A stretch of 64,000 nucleotides of DNA from CAIWHR01 sp963836265 (GTDB taxonomy: Bacteria; Pseudomonadota; Gammaproteobacteria; Burkholderiales; Casimicrobiaceae): contig CAWIIO010000003.1 of the NCBI GenBank assembly GCA_963836265.1, forward strand, positions 124,001 through 188,000, written 5' to 3'. The notes under the pieces were generated by a model that searched no databases, had not been told where the DNA came from, and saw nothing but the letters and a program-made list of their open reading frames with translations. Numbering within the stretch: the first letter of the stretch is position 1; each line of letters opens with the position of its first letter. The translations under genes were made by a program, and so were the position numbers. Shown piece by piece: positions 18,445-26,556 of the stretch.

Positions 18445-18685
18445 GCCGATCGCGCAGAACCGCCGTTTGACCGGGATTGGCGAATCGCGGATGTGCGCGC
18501 AGCGCCTGATGCAGCTCGTCAGCGAGAAGAACTGCGACGAGCGGTAAGGTTGCCGCGCGCGCTTTGACGCAAGCGGTGGGTGCAAGCAATGAGGGAGTGG
18601 CGCGCGCGTTGAGTTCAACTCGGCCGCGGCGGTCCCGTGGCGATTGGTCCCATCCCGTTTCTGATCCTGCCCGGAACCGCCGACG

Positions 18686-19114
18686 ATGGATATCGTCTTG
18701 TTCATGGAAACGTACAAGCGCGCCTGGGAGACCGGCGACGAAAATCTGCTTGCGGCGCTTTTCAGCGAGGACGGCAACTACCGCAATACACCCTTCGCCG
18801 AGCAACGCGGCCGTGAGGCGATCAAGGCTTATTGGCAGCGAACCAAGCTGCAGCGCGACATTCATCTGACCTACGAGGTGCTGCACCGTCACGAGCACGG
18901 CGGGATCGCGCACTGGCGGACGACCTACCAGGTGGCGTCCGAGGAACTGTTTCGGATTTGGTCGGCATCGTCGGGGACGAATCTGCTCGCGCGAAAGGAA
19001 GGCGACCCGTTGCCGCGGCTGGCGCTCGATGGCGTGGCCGTCGTCGAGTTCAACGCAGCCGGACTGTGCCGCGACTTCCGCATCTGGTGGCACAGCCAGA
19101 TCGCGAAAGATTGA
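18686..19114 (+). CDS. NTF2-like/SnoaL-like domain protein
   Basis: A 142-residue soluble protein of the NTF2-like cone fold. It has YKRAWETGDENLLAALFSEDGNYRNTPF in the N-terminal helix-strand region, GREAIKAYW, and a late FNAAGLCRDFRIWWH strand pair. Such proteins can be small hydrolases, isomerases or ligand carriers; nothing here picks one. The ribosome site is weak. It stands alone between the rpmA terminator and the convergent lptG, with about 300 bp of non-coding DNA before it that holds only that terminator. Confidence 0.75.
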   Translation: MDIVLFMETYKRAWETGDENLLAALFSEDGNYRNTPFAEQRGREAIKAYWQRTKLQRDIHLTYEVLHRHEHGGIAHWRTTYQVASEELFRIWSASSGTNLLARKEGDPLPRLALDGVAVVEFNAAGLCRDFRIWWHSQIAKD

Positions 19115-19200
19115 CGCCCCCGTCCGCCGCGACGATGCTCGGCGGCGACTTGCGTTGCTCGAGCTGCCGCGAGGTTGAAACCGATTGACGCAAGCGGCCT

Positions 19201-20277
19201 TCAGCGCCGCTCGAGCCAGTAGAGCATCGCGAGCGCGACGCCGATGAACACGGCCAGCGGAAAGGTCGCGGAAAAAAGCGGCGGCCAGTCGTTCAGAACG
19301 CCCAGGTACGAGAACAGGCGGCCCAACAGGAAAAATGCCAGGCCGAGCATCGTGCCGATGAAGATCCGCAGGCCGATCCCCCCCGTGCGGCGCTGCAGAT
19401 AGGCGAACGGCAGCGCCAGGATCATCATGACGACGACGGCCGCCGGGTAGAACACCTTGTTCCAGAATGCAATCTCGAAGCGTGACGTCTTTTGCCCGCC
19501 CAGCACGCGGATGTTGTCGTAGAGCGTGTTGAGCTCGAGACGTTCCGGCGCGACCTGGTAGACGGTGAGCAGCGACGGCTTCAGCACCGTGTCCCACGTC
19601 CATGTGTCCGCCTCGGTGAGCTTCGCACCGTCGAACGAGATCTCGGTCGTCTTGACGTTCGAGAGTCGCCACTGCCCGTCGCCCGCGAACGTTCCGGATT
19701 CGGCGACGCGCACCGCTCTGAGGCGCAGATCGCGATCGAATTCATAGATGCGCACGCCAAGGAGCGTCATGTCGGCGAGCACGCTCCTGATGTTGGCGAA
19801 CGCCAGGTCCTGCTTGAACCAGAATCCCGACTGGAACTGCTGGGCGACGATGCGTGTTCCTTCGCTTTGCGCCGGACGGCGGAGCTGCTGCGCAAGCCGC
19901 TCGGCAGGCGGCGCCACGTATTCGCCGGCGAGAAAGGTGATGACGGCGAGCGGTATGCCGATGCGCATCAGCGCCCACATCGTCTGGGCGAGCGACGCGC
20001 CGGACGCCCGCATCACGGTGTACTCCGAATTCGCGACGAGCTGTGCCATCGCGAACAGCGTGCCGATCAGCGCCGCGACGGGGAAGAGCTCGTATGCGCG
20101 CGAGGGTAGCTGCAGCGCGACAAAGGCAAGCGCGGTGGACAGCGTATAACCTCCGCGACCCACGTCGCCCAGCTCATGGATCAGGTCGAAAAACGCGAAC
20201 AGCATCACCAGCGCCACGAAGATGAAGAGGATCGCCACCAGCAGTTCACGGCCGATGTAGCGGGTCAGCGTCTTCAT
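19201..20277 (-). CDS. lptG: LPS export ABC transporter permease LptG
   Basis: Inner-membrane half of the LptB2FG machine that extracts lipopolysaccharide and feeds it to LptC. The 358-residue protein has three N-terminal helices, a periplasmic beta-jellyroll (about residues 130-270) and three C-terminal helices. The early RYIGRELLVAILFIF and SEYTVMRASGASLAQ (coupling helix) are typical. It lies 116 bp downstream of lptF on the same strand. Confidence 0.94.
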   Translation of the reverse strand: MKTLTRYIGRELLVAILFIFVALVMLFAFFDLIHELGDVGRGGYTLSTALAFVALQLPSRAYELFPVAALIGTLFAMAQLVANSEYTVMRASGASLAQTMWALMRIGIPLAVITFLAGEYVAPPAERLAQQLRRPAQSEGTRIVAQQFQSGFWFKQDLAFANIRSVLADMTLLGVRIYEFDRDLRLRAVRVAESGTFAGDGQWRLSNVKTTEISFDGAKLTEADTWTWDTVLKPSLLTVYQVAPERLELNTLYDNIRVLGGQKTSRFEIAFWNKVFYPAAVVVMMILALPFAYLQRRTGGIGLRIFIGTMLGLAFFLLGRLFSYLGVLNDWPPLFSATFPLAVFIGVALAMLYWLERR

Positions 20278-20393
20278 CTGCCTGGTCCACGCCTGCGGCT
20301 ATCGCCGCCGCGCTGCGCCCACGCTTGCGGCCGCCGCCGCTGCGCTGCCCCCTGGGCCGGAGCCGTTCGCACCTTGGGGCGGCCCTGCGCTGC

Positions 20394-21494
20394 TCATGCC
20401 GCGGTTGCCTCGCCGTTCGCCGAGCGCCGAAAGCGTGAGAACAGTGCGAGCTGATGGCTGAACAGCAGCACGACAACGCCGACGGCGATCACGTGCGGCA
20501 GCGCGAGCCCCGGCCAGAAGTCGAGCTTTCCCTGCGCGATGAAGCTCTGCACGATATTGAGGCAGTTGCTGTAGAGCATGTACAGGAACCCCGCCGCGAA
20601 CAGGTTGAACGAGCGTCCCATCCGCGGGTTCACGTAGGAGAGCGGCATCGCGAGCAGGGTCAGCACCACCGCCGAAATCGGCACCGAAAGCCTCCAGAAC
20701 AGCTCGGCGCGCTCGACCCGACCGCTGGCAACGGCCAACGTCGCGGTGGAAATCGCCTTCGTCGACGTGGGGAGGTTGCGCAGCTCCGCGGGCTCGATTC
20801 GACGCCCGAGTTTCTCGAACTCGACGATGCGGTATTCGGCGGTCCCGGGCTTCCCTTCGTAGCGACGGCCATCGGTGAGCACGATGAAGCGGTCGCCGTT
20901 CGGCGCCTCCTGCAGCGTCCCCTGCCGCGCGACCGTCGTGACATCCTTACCCTCGTCGACGGAGTGCAGGAAGATGTTGCGGATCGTGCCCTTGAGCGTG
21001 TCGATGCTCTCGACAAAGACCACGAGGTTGGCGCGCCGGAATTCCCGGAACAGCCCGGGCGTGATCAGCGCCACTTCGTCGCGGGACTCGAGCTGGCGCT
21101 CGTATTCGATCCGGCGCTGCTCTGCCCAAGGCGACAGAAACAGCGACAACGCGACGATCGCGACGAAGAACGGCGCGGCAAACCACAGGATCGGCCGCAC
21201 GCACTGGGCGAGGCTCTGCCCCGAGGTAAACCAGACGACCATTTCGCTGTCCCGGTACCATCGGGAAAGCGTCAACAGGACCGTGAGATAGACCGTTACC
21301 GACAGCAGGATATTGAGGTAGAACATCGCCCCGAAGCCCAGCAGAGCCAGAACGCCCTCCGGCGCGACGGCTCCCCCGGCGGCACGCGCCAGCAGCTTCA
21401 GGACCAGATTGGTGAACAGGATTCCCATCAGGACCACGAACAGGCCAACGGCCGTGGCCGTCATTTCCCGCACCAGGCTGCGCCGAAAAATCAT
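20394..21494 (-). CDS. lptF: LPS export ABC transporter permease LptF
   Basis: Partner permease of LptG. The 366-residue protein begins MIFRRSLVREMTATAVG. It has the coupling-helix segment DSEMVVWFTSGQSL, a periplasmic domain and closing helices with MPLSYVNPRMGRSFN. It is divergent from pepA, the usual lptF-pepA arrangement of proteobacteria; the 99-bp gap must hold both promoters. Confidence 0.95.
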   Translation of the reverse strand: MIFRRSLVREMTATAVGLFVVLMGILFTNLVLKLLARAAGGAVAPEGVLALLGFGAMFYLNILLSVTVYLTVLLTLSRWYRDSEMVVWFTSGQSLAQCVRPILWFAAPFFVAIVALSLFLSPWAEQRRIEYERQLESRDEVALITPGLFREFRRANLVVFVESIDTLKGTIRNIFLHSVDEGKDVTTVARQGTLQEAPNGDRFIVLTDGRRYEGKPGTAEYRIVEFEKLGRRIEPAELRNLPTSTKAISTATLAVASGRVERAELFWRLSVPISAVVLTLLAMPLSYVNPRMGRSFNLFAAGFLYMLYSNCLNIVQSFIAQGKLDFWPGLALPHVIAVGVVVLLFSHQLALFSRFRRSANGEATAA

Positions 21495-21593
21495 GACAGC
21501 GGGAGAATTTTGACTTTTTCGGCCTGTTTTGCCAATAATGCCGCCGAGGCCGTGCTACGGCAAATAAACAGAACCTGGGAGACGGGGGACGGC

Positions 21594-23096
21594 ATGGAAT
21601 TTACCATAAAAAGTGGCAGCCCCGAGAAGCAGCGGAGCGCATGCGTCGTGGTGGGTGTGTTCGACAACCGCAAGCTTTCGCTGTCAGCGGAGCTGATCGA
21701 CCGCGCCTCGAACGGTTATGTCAGCGAGATCATCCGCCGCGGCGACATGGAGGGCAAGCTCGGCGCAACGCTTCTGCTCCACAACGTGCGGGGCACCCTC
21801 GCCGATCGCGTCCTTTTGATCGGGCTCGGCAAAGAACGCGATTTCCGCGACAGGGAATTCCGCTCGGCCGTGAAATCGGCCGTGAAGCTGCTGAACGAGA
21901 CCGGCTCTTACGAGGCGGTGATCTACCTGACCGAAGAAAAAGTGAAGCGGCGCGAGGTCGCCTGGCGCGTCGAGCATGCGGTCGTCGTCGCGATGGAGGC
22001 AGTCTACCGGTTCGACCGGATGAAAAGCGAGAAGTCCGAGGTGCGGCGTCCGCTGCGCAAGCTCACGCTGTCGGTGCCGCAGCGATCGGACCTCACCGAC
22101 GGCGAGGCCGCCGCCGCCCGCGGGCTCGCAATCGCCCACGGGATGGAGCTCGCGCGCGACCTGGGCAATCTGCCATCGAATGTCTGCACGCCGAAGTACC
22201 TGGGCGAGCAGGCGCTGGCGCTGGCCAAGGAATTTCCCGACCTCAAGACGACCGTGCTCGAGCGCAAGGAAATCGAGGAGCTTGGCATGGGGTCGTTCCT
22301 GTCGGTCACCGCCGGCGCCGAGGAGCCGCCGCGTTTCATCGTCATGGAGTACCACGGCAGCGCCCGCAAGCAGAAGCCGCTGGTCCTGGTCGGCAAGGGC
22401 ATCACGTTCGACAGCGGCGGCATCTCGTTGAAGCCGGGCCTCGACATGGACCAGATGAAGTTCGACATGTGCGGCGCGGCGTCGGTGTTCGGGACGCTCC
22501 GAGCCATCGCCGAGCTGAAGGCGAAGATCAACGTGATCGGCCTGGTCGCCGCCTGCGAGAACATGCCGTCGGGGCGCGCGACGAAGCCGGGCGACGTCGT
22601 GACGAGCATGTCGGGGCAGACGGTCGAGATCCTCAATACCGATGCCGAAGGCCGCCTGATCCTGGCCGACGCGCTTACGTATGCCGAACGCTACGAGCCC
22701 GAAGCCGTCGTCGACATCGCGACCTTGACGGGCGCAATGGTGATCGCCCTCGGTCACGTCGCGTGCGGCGTGTTCAGCAACAGCGACGCGCTTGCCCGCG
22801 CACTGCTCGCCGCCGGCGACGACGCCTACGATCGCGGCTGGCAATTGCCGCTCTGGGAGGACTACCAGGAAGGCCTCAACAGCAATTTCGCCGACTTCGC
22901 GAACATCGCCGGCCGCGCCGGCGGCAGCATCACCGCGGCCTGCTTCCTGTCGAGGTTCGCGAAAAAATTCCAGTGGGCGCATCTCGACATCGCCGGCATC
23001 GCGTGGAAGGAGGGCAAGGACAAGGGCGCGACCGGGCGGCCGGTTCCGTTGCTCACGACCTGGCTCCTCACCCAGGAATCCCCAACGGCCACTTGA
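21594..23096 (+). CDS. pepA: leucyl aminopeptidase (M17 family)
   Basis: Two-metal cytosolic aminopeptidase; in E. coli it also binds DNA at the carAB promoter and in Xer recombination. The 500-residue protein has VGKGITFDSGGISLKPG and NTDAEGRLILADAL, which carry the metal ligands and catalytic Lys/Arg. The start at MEFTIKSG follows GGGGGAC; the open frame far upstream is antisense to lptF. holC comes 21 bp later, a conserved pair. Confidence 0.96.
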   Translation: MEFTIKSGSPEKQRSACVVVGVFDNRKLSLSAELIDRASNGYVSEIIRRGDMEGKLGATLLLHNVRGTLADRVLLIGLGKERDFRDREFRSAVKSAVKLLNETGSYEAVIYLTEEKVKRREVAWRVEHAVVVAMEAVYRFDRMKSEKSEVRRPLRKLTLSVPQRSDLTDGEAAAARGLAIAHGMELARDLGNLPSNVCTPKYLGEQALALAKEFPDLKTTVLERKEIEELGMGSFLSVTAGAEEPPRFIVMEYHGSARKQKPLVLVGKGITFDSGGISLKPGLDMDQMKFDMCGAASVFGTLRAIAELKAKINVIGLVAACENMPSGRATKPGDVVTSMSGQTVEILNTDAEGRLILADALTYAERYEPEAVVDIATLTGAMVIALGHVACGVFSNSDALARALLAAGDDAYDRGWQLPLWEDYQEGLNSNFADFANIAGRAGGSITAACFLSRFAKKFQWAHLDIAGIAWKEGKDKGATGRPVPLLTTWLLTQESPTAT

Positions 23097-23117
23097 CGTG
23101 GGCGTACGCGCAGGCGA

Positions 23118-23543
23118 ATGACGACGATCGATTTCTATACCCACTGCGTCGAGCGCTTCGAGGTCGCCGCGCGGCTCGTCGTCAAGGCCTGGGCGCAACA
23201 CGGCAGCGTCCGCGTGCTCACCCCGGATCCGGCGACAACGGCCGAGCTCGATCGTTTTCTCTGGCAGTGGCCGGCGACCGGTTTCGTTCCGCACTGCCGG
23301 CTCGACAGCCCGATCGCCCGGGACACGCCGGTGCTCGTCGACGATGCGCTTTCGCACGACGGCCCCGCTACGGTGCTGATCAATCTGCATTCGTTGCCGC
23401 CGCCGTTCTTTTCGCGGTTCGAGCGGCTGGCCGAGATCGTCGGAACGGACGAAGACGACGCCGCAGCGGGCCGCGAGCGGTGGAAGTTCTACAAGGCGCG
23501 GGGCTACGAAGTGCGCCCCCACAATCTCTCGGAGCGGGCCTAG
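23118..23543 (+). CDS. holC: DNA polymerase III chi subunit
   Basis: Clamp-loader accessory protein that links the polymerase to SSB. The 141-residue protein has the chi pattern TTIDFYTHCVERFEVAARLV, a DRFLWQWPATGFVPH centre and GPATVLINLHSLPPPFFSRF. It follows pepA, as in most proteobacteria. Its TAG stop touches the left end of a dispersed repeat. Confidence 0.93.
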   Translation: MTTIDFYTHCVERFEVAARLVVKAWAQHGSVRVLTPDPATTAELDRFLWQWPATGFVPHCRLDSPIARDTPVLVDDALSHDGPATVLINLHSLPPPFFSRFERLAEIVGTDEDDAAAGRERWKFYKARGYEVRPHNLSERA

Positions 23544-23676
23544 GAGCCCGTCGGGCTTATTCTCACGTATGCGGTGCATGGTCAAGAAAGCGAAGGGATG
23601 CAGGGGCAGCGAGGCGAAGCGCCTATCGCGAATATGCGCAGGCGGTCGCATGCGCGACATGAGCCCGACAGGCTCC
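23543..23676. repeat. 134-bp MITE-like repeat, copy 1, filling the holC-hypothetical gap
   Basis: The ends form a 15-bp terminal inverted repeat with one mismatch: GGAGCCCGTCGGGCT (23543-23557) and AGCCCGACAGGCTCC (23662-23676). The element starts at the last base of the holC stop codon and ends 7 nt before the next ATG. A diverged, longer copy is at 49258-49529 with the same ends and internal blocks (TCTCACGTATGCG; GGCAGCGA-GCGAAGCG). Confidence 0.7.
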
Positions 23677-23683
23677 TGACGCC

Positions 23684-24676
23684 ATGCCCACGGCGCGCGA
23701 GTTGCTGGAGCAGGCCGACGCACTGATGCGTCGCAACCGGGCGCGCGAGGCTCCCCCGGAGGACATTCCCGAGCTCACCGACGAGGTGCCGGCCGCTGCG
23801 CAAGAGGCATTCACCGACGCAGGCGCGCACCCGGTGCGCGCGGCTGCTCTGGGGTCGCGCGAAGCGGAATCCGCAGCCGACGTTCCGGAGCTGACCGACG
23901 CGGTTGCCTATGTCGATGCGGTATCGATCGAACCGCTGGCGGAGGACGGCGGCGAGGTGTCGCGATGGCTCGAGTCCCAGCTCGGCGGAGCAAGCATCAC
24001 GGGACCGGCGCCGGACTCGATCGCGGTGGTGCCGCCGGCGACGCTGCGACCGCCGGCCGCCGGTACGACGCCGGCCGAGGGGCGCGCCGGCGCCATCGAC
24101 ACGGGCCCGGCGCCGCTTTCCGCTGCGCCGGCGCCGTTGGAGTCCGCTCCGGAAGACGCGGCCGCGACCCCCGCAGCGCAGGTGTCGGATGCGGCTCCGG
24201 TACTGGCGACCGACGGCGCGCCGCTGGCGGACTATGCCTTCGAAGCGATGTTGGGGACGCCAATGGCTCCGTCGCCCGCGCCGCCGTCAGCCGAAGCGGC
24301 TTTCGACGGGGAGCCCGGCGACCGGTCTGCGGCAGTCGCCGATCGCGCCGCGGACGTGGAATTGCCGATTCCGCCGGACCCACCCGCCGCGCCCGACGCG
24401 ACAGGAGCTTCCGAGATCGGCGCGGAACCGCTTGGCGACCCGGCTCGCTGGGCGGCGCTGGCCGAGGAGATCCGGATGCAGGTGCTGCAGCGGATCGACA
24501 TCTTCACCGATACCGGAATGCAGCAACAATTGACAGCCCGGTTGCAGCCGATCGTCGATCGCGCGAGCGCCGACCTGGTTGCGACGATCAACCAGCATGT
24601 CGGCACGCTGCTTCGCGCCTACGTCGCCGAAGCGATCGAGCGCGAAATCGAAAAATGGCGGCAAGAAGAGCGGTGA
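23684..24676 (+). CDS. Ala/Pro-rich protein with conserved helical C-terminus, unknown function
   Basis: A 330-residue protein seen between holC and valS in other betaproteobacteria (from memory). Residues 1-17 (PTARELLEQADALMRRN) form a short helix. A motif is then repeated: EDIPELTDEV (about 27-36) and ADVPELTDAV (about 65-74). Residues about 95-250 are low-complexity Ala/Pro/Glu and probably disordered. The last about 75 residues, from WAALAEEIRMQVLQRID, look like amphipathic helices. No signal peptide or membrane segment is present. The role is unknown; the repeated acidic motif could be a protein-binding site. Confidence 0.72.
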   Translation: MPTARELLEQADALMRRNRAREAPPEDIPELTDEVPAAAQEAFTDAGAHPVRAAALGSREAESAADVPELTDAVAYVDAVSIEPLAEDGGEVSRWLESQLGGASITGPAPDSIAVVPPATLRPPAAGTTPAEGRAGAIDTGPAPLSAAPAPLESAPEDAAATPAAQVSDAAPVLATDGAPLADYAFEAMLGTPMAPSPAPPSAEAAFDGEPGDRSAAVADRAADVELPIPPDPPAAPDATGASEIGAEPLGDPARWAALAEEIRMQVLQRIDIFTDTGMQQQLTARLQPIVDRASADLVATINQHVGTLLRAYVAEAIEREIEKWRQEER

Positions 24677-24719
24677 GCCCATCGTCAAAAGCGCCTGCTG
24701 CTAGACGATGGTGCCTCCG

Positions 24720-24728
24720 TGCTAGACT
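24720..24728 (+). promoter_or_regulatory. extended -10 promoter of the DAHP synthase leader
   Basis: TGCTAGACT fits an extended -10 (TG-N-TAGACT). No -35 match is seen at 17 bp, which extended -10 promoters can do without. The last base is 8 nt before the leader-peptide ATG, so the transcript may begin at that ATG. Confidence 0.45.
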
Positions 24729-24735
24729 CTTCTTC

Positions 24736-24849
24736 ATGGTCCTGAATGCAACGGCCCTGCGGCCTGCAATCCTCCGCGAAACCGCGGGGTGCGCCGAGGC
24801 GTTTGCGTTCTATTTCCGGGCGCACACCCGGGGTTGCGTTCGACCGTAA
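24736..24849 (+). CDS. putative Phe/Tyr leader peptide controlling DAHP synthase
   Basis: A 37-codon reading frame ending 78 bp before the DAHP synthase gene. It contains the aromatic run F-A-F-Y-F (codons TTT GCG TTC TAT TTC, 24802-24816) in AEAFAFYFRAHTRG, like pheA/pheS leader peptides. A small hairpin (CCGGG/CCCGG, 24816-24831) starts at the last Phe codon. A full terminator (24874-24909) lies between the peptide stop and the gene. Shortage of charged tRNA-Phe or tRNA-Tyr would stall the ribosome here and favour read-through. No ribosome site is visible, so translation from a leaderless end is assumed. Confidence 0.62.
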   Translation: MVLNATALRPAILRETAGCAEAFAFYFRAHTRGCVRP

Positions 24850-24873
24850 CAGGAGCGGCAGTTTCGGCAAGCG

Positions 24874-24909
24874 TCGGGCGGCCCTGCCAAGGTCGCCCGA
24901 TTTCTTTTC
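24874..24909 (+). terminator. attenuator terminator before DAHP synthase
   Basis: A 10-bp stem (TCGGGCGGCC / GGTCGCCCGA, one G-U pair) with loop CTGCCAA is followed by TTTCTTTTC, 18 nt before the gene start. It lies between promoter and gene, so it can only act as an attenuator or constitutive brake. A possible competing pairing is GGCAG (24857-24861) with the loop CTGCC (24884-24888); a strong antiterminator was not found by eye. Confidence 0.72.
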
Positions 24910-24927
24910 GTCCAGGAGAAAACCGCC

Positions 24928-25944
24928 ATGATCATCGTGATGCAGCCCGACGCCGACGAGGCGGCGATCGCCGCCGTCGAAGCCAAGATCCGCGCGCACG
25001 GGCTCGACGTTCACGTCTCGCGCGGCACCGAGCGGACGCTGATCGGCGCCGTCGGAGACGAACGGGTGCTCGATCCGGAAATGTTCGACCCGATGCCCGG
25101 CGTCGAAAAGTCGATGCACATCGTGAAGCCCTACAAGCTCGTCGCGCGCGAATGGCACAAGGCCAACACCGTGGTCGCCGCCGGCGGCGTGCCGATCGGC
25201 GGCAGCACGATCCAGGTGATCGCCGGTCCGTGCTCGGTCGAGACGGAACCGCAGATGGCGGCCGCCGCCGCCGGCGTCGCGGCCGGCGGCGCCCGGCTGA
25301 TGCGCGGCGGCGCCTTCAAACCGCGAACGTCGCCCTACACGTTCCAGGGCAAGGGGATCGACGGCCTGAAGCTCCTGAAGGGCGCGGCTGCGCGCCACCG
25401 CCTGCCCGTTGTCACCGAGCTCATGGACGTGCGGATGCTCGACACGTTTCTCGAGCACGGTGTGGACGTAATCCAGATCGGCACGCGCAACATGCAGAAT
25501 TTCGATCTGCTGAAAGCCGTCGGCGAGGTGTCGACGCCGGTCATCCTGAAGCGCGGGATGAGCGCGACGATCAGCGAATGGCTGATGGCGGGCGAATATA
25601 TCGCGGCCGGCGGCAACCACAACATCATTTTCTGCGAGCGTGGCATTCGCACGTTCGAGACCGCATACCGCAACGTGCTCGACGTGACCGCGATTCCGGT
25701 GCTGAAGCGCGAAACCCATCTGCCGGTGATCGTCGATCCCTCGCACGCCGGCGGTAAGGCCTGGATGGTGCCCGCGTTGGCGCTTGCGGCCGTCGCGGCC
25801 GGCGCCGATGGCCTGCTGATCGAGATTCATCCGACCCCTGAGGACGCGTGGTGCGACGCCGACCAGGCGCTCACGCCCGTTGAATTCGCGGCGCTGATGG
25901 GGCAATTGCGCGCGGTCGCGCAGGTGGTGGGCCGCGAGCTCTAG
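24928..25944 (+). CDS. aroF: 3-deoxy-7-phosphoheptulonate (DAHP) synthase, type I-beta
   Basis: First committed step to aromatic amino acids: PEP plus erythrose 4-phosphate gives DAHP. The 338-residue protein has an N-terminal ferredoxin-like regulatory domain (about residues 1-65) and a TIM barrel. The layout matches the Thermotoga maritima enzyme, whose N-domain binds Tyr/Phe for feedback inhibition. The metal ligands are at C102 (GPCSVE), H273 (DPSHAGG), E299 (LLIEIHP) and D310. KPRTSPYTFQG is the substrate loop. A clear ribosome site (AGGAG) precedes ATG. A leader peptide and terminator upstream suggest added control by attenuation. It sits between holC and valS, normally close neighbours. 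Confidence 0.94.
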   Translation: MIIVMQPDADEAAIAAVEAKIRAHGLDVHVSRGTERTLIGAVGDERVLDPEMFDPMPGVEKSMHIVKPYKLVAREWHKANTVVAAGGVPIGGSTIQVIAGPCSVETEPQMAAAAAGVAAGGARLMRGGAFKPRTSPYTFQGKGIDGLKLLKGAAARHRLPVVTELMDVRMLDTFLEHGVDVIQIGTRNMQNFDLLKAVGEVSTPVILKRGMSATISEWLMAGEYIAAGGNHNIIFCERGIRTFETAYRNVLDVTAIPVLKRETHLPVIVDPSHAGGKAWMVPALALAAVAAGADGLLIEIHPTPEDAWCDADQALTPVEFAALMGQLRAVAQVVGREL

Positions 25945-26081
25945 GAAGGCTGCCGGGCCCCCCTCCCCCGACGATCGGCCCGATGGCCTCCTCAGTCTTA
26001 TAATGAGCTCCTTGCGGCTCCCCTTCGACGTCGGGTACGGCCGACGGATGCGGGCGACGCCCACTCATATGGAGAGCATTG

Positions 26082-26426
26082 ATGAATCGATACCCGGCGA
26101 AGATCGACAAGCGCCCTCCGCGCAAAGTCGAGGAGACGTCAGTCGAAGTCCTGCCGTCGAACGCGCTCGTCAATCCATTCCTGAGCTTCTCGTATTCGTA
26201 TACCGAGATTTCAACGCTGGACGGCAAAGCCCGTCTGAAGTCCAGGAAGGTGCGTTACGAAAGCGGCAAGCTCACCGAGAAAGCGTTCGAGGGCGAGGTC
26301 GACCGAACCATTTACCGGCACATGGTCGACGATGCCCAGCGCTATTTCCAGGCGCAGGCAGTTTTGCTCTTCGAGACCTTCTCGTCGCTGTTGCCGTTAT
26401 CCCGGAATCGTTCGGGTCGCGATTGA
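26082..26426 (+). CDS. small conserved-looking protein of unknown function
   Basis: A 114-residue basic protein, MNRYPAKIDKRPPRKVEETS at its start. It contains a strand-rich middle (FLSFSYSYTEISTLDGKARLKSRKVRYESGK, described in part) and a helix with Gln/Ala (DDAQRYFQAQAVLLFETFSSLL). The last residues, LSRNRSGRD, look degenerate. GGAGA lies 7 nt before the ATG and TATAAT at 25999-26004, so it is probably expressed. No signal peptide is present. I do not recognise the family. Confidence 0.6.
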   Translation: MNRYPAKIDKRPPRKVEETSVEVLPSNALVNPFLSFSYSYTEISTLDGKARLKSRKVRYESGKLTEKAFEGEVDRTIYRHMVDDAQRYFQAQAVLLFETFSSLLPLSRNRSGRD

Positions 26427-26526
26427 TCGGCTCGCAACTCAGGGCATGGATCGGGCTGGGCACACACCCCATGGTGCCGAATGGCCCAGGGAAACTGGGC
26501 GCCGGTAAAGCCCGCTCGATTCTTGC

Positions 26527-26550
26527 GTGACGTTACGCGTGACGTTACGC
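26527..26550 (+). repeat. tandem 12-bp repeat, GTGACGTTACGC twice
   Basis: Two exact head-to-tail copies, each a near-palindrome centred on ACGT, end 6 nt before the ATG of the DUF3299 gene. This could be a paired operator or a simple local duplication. If translated from the first GTG it would add ten residues that repeat VTLR. Confidence 0.5.
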
Positions 26551-26556
26551 TCGCCG

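Noticed and set aside
20454..21593. N-terminal extension of pepA by 380 codons
   Set aside because: This stretch is antisense to lptF and lacks aminopeptidase features; the real start at 21594 has its own ribosome site.
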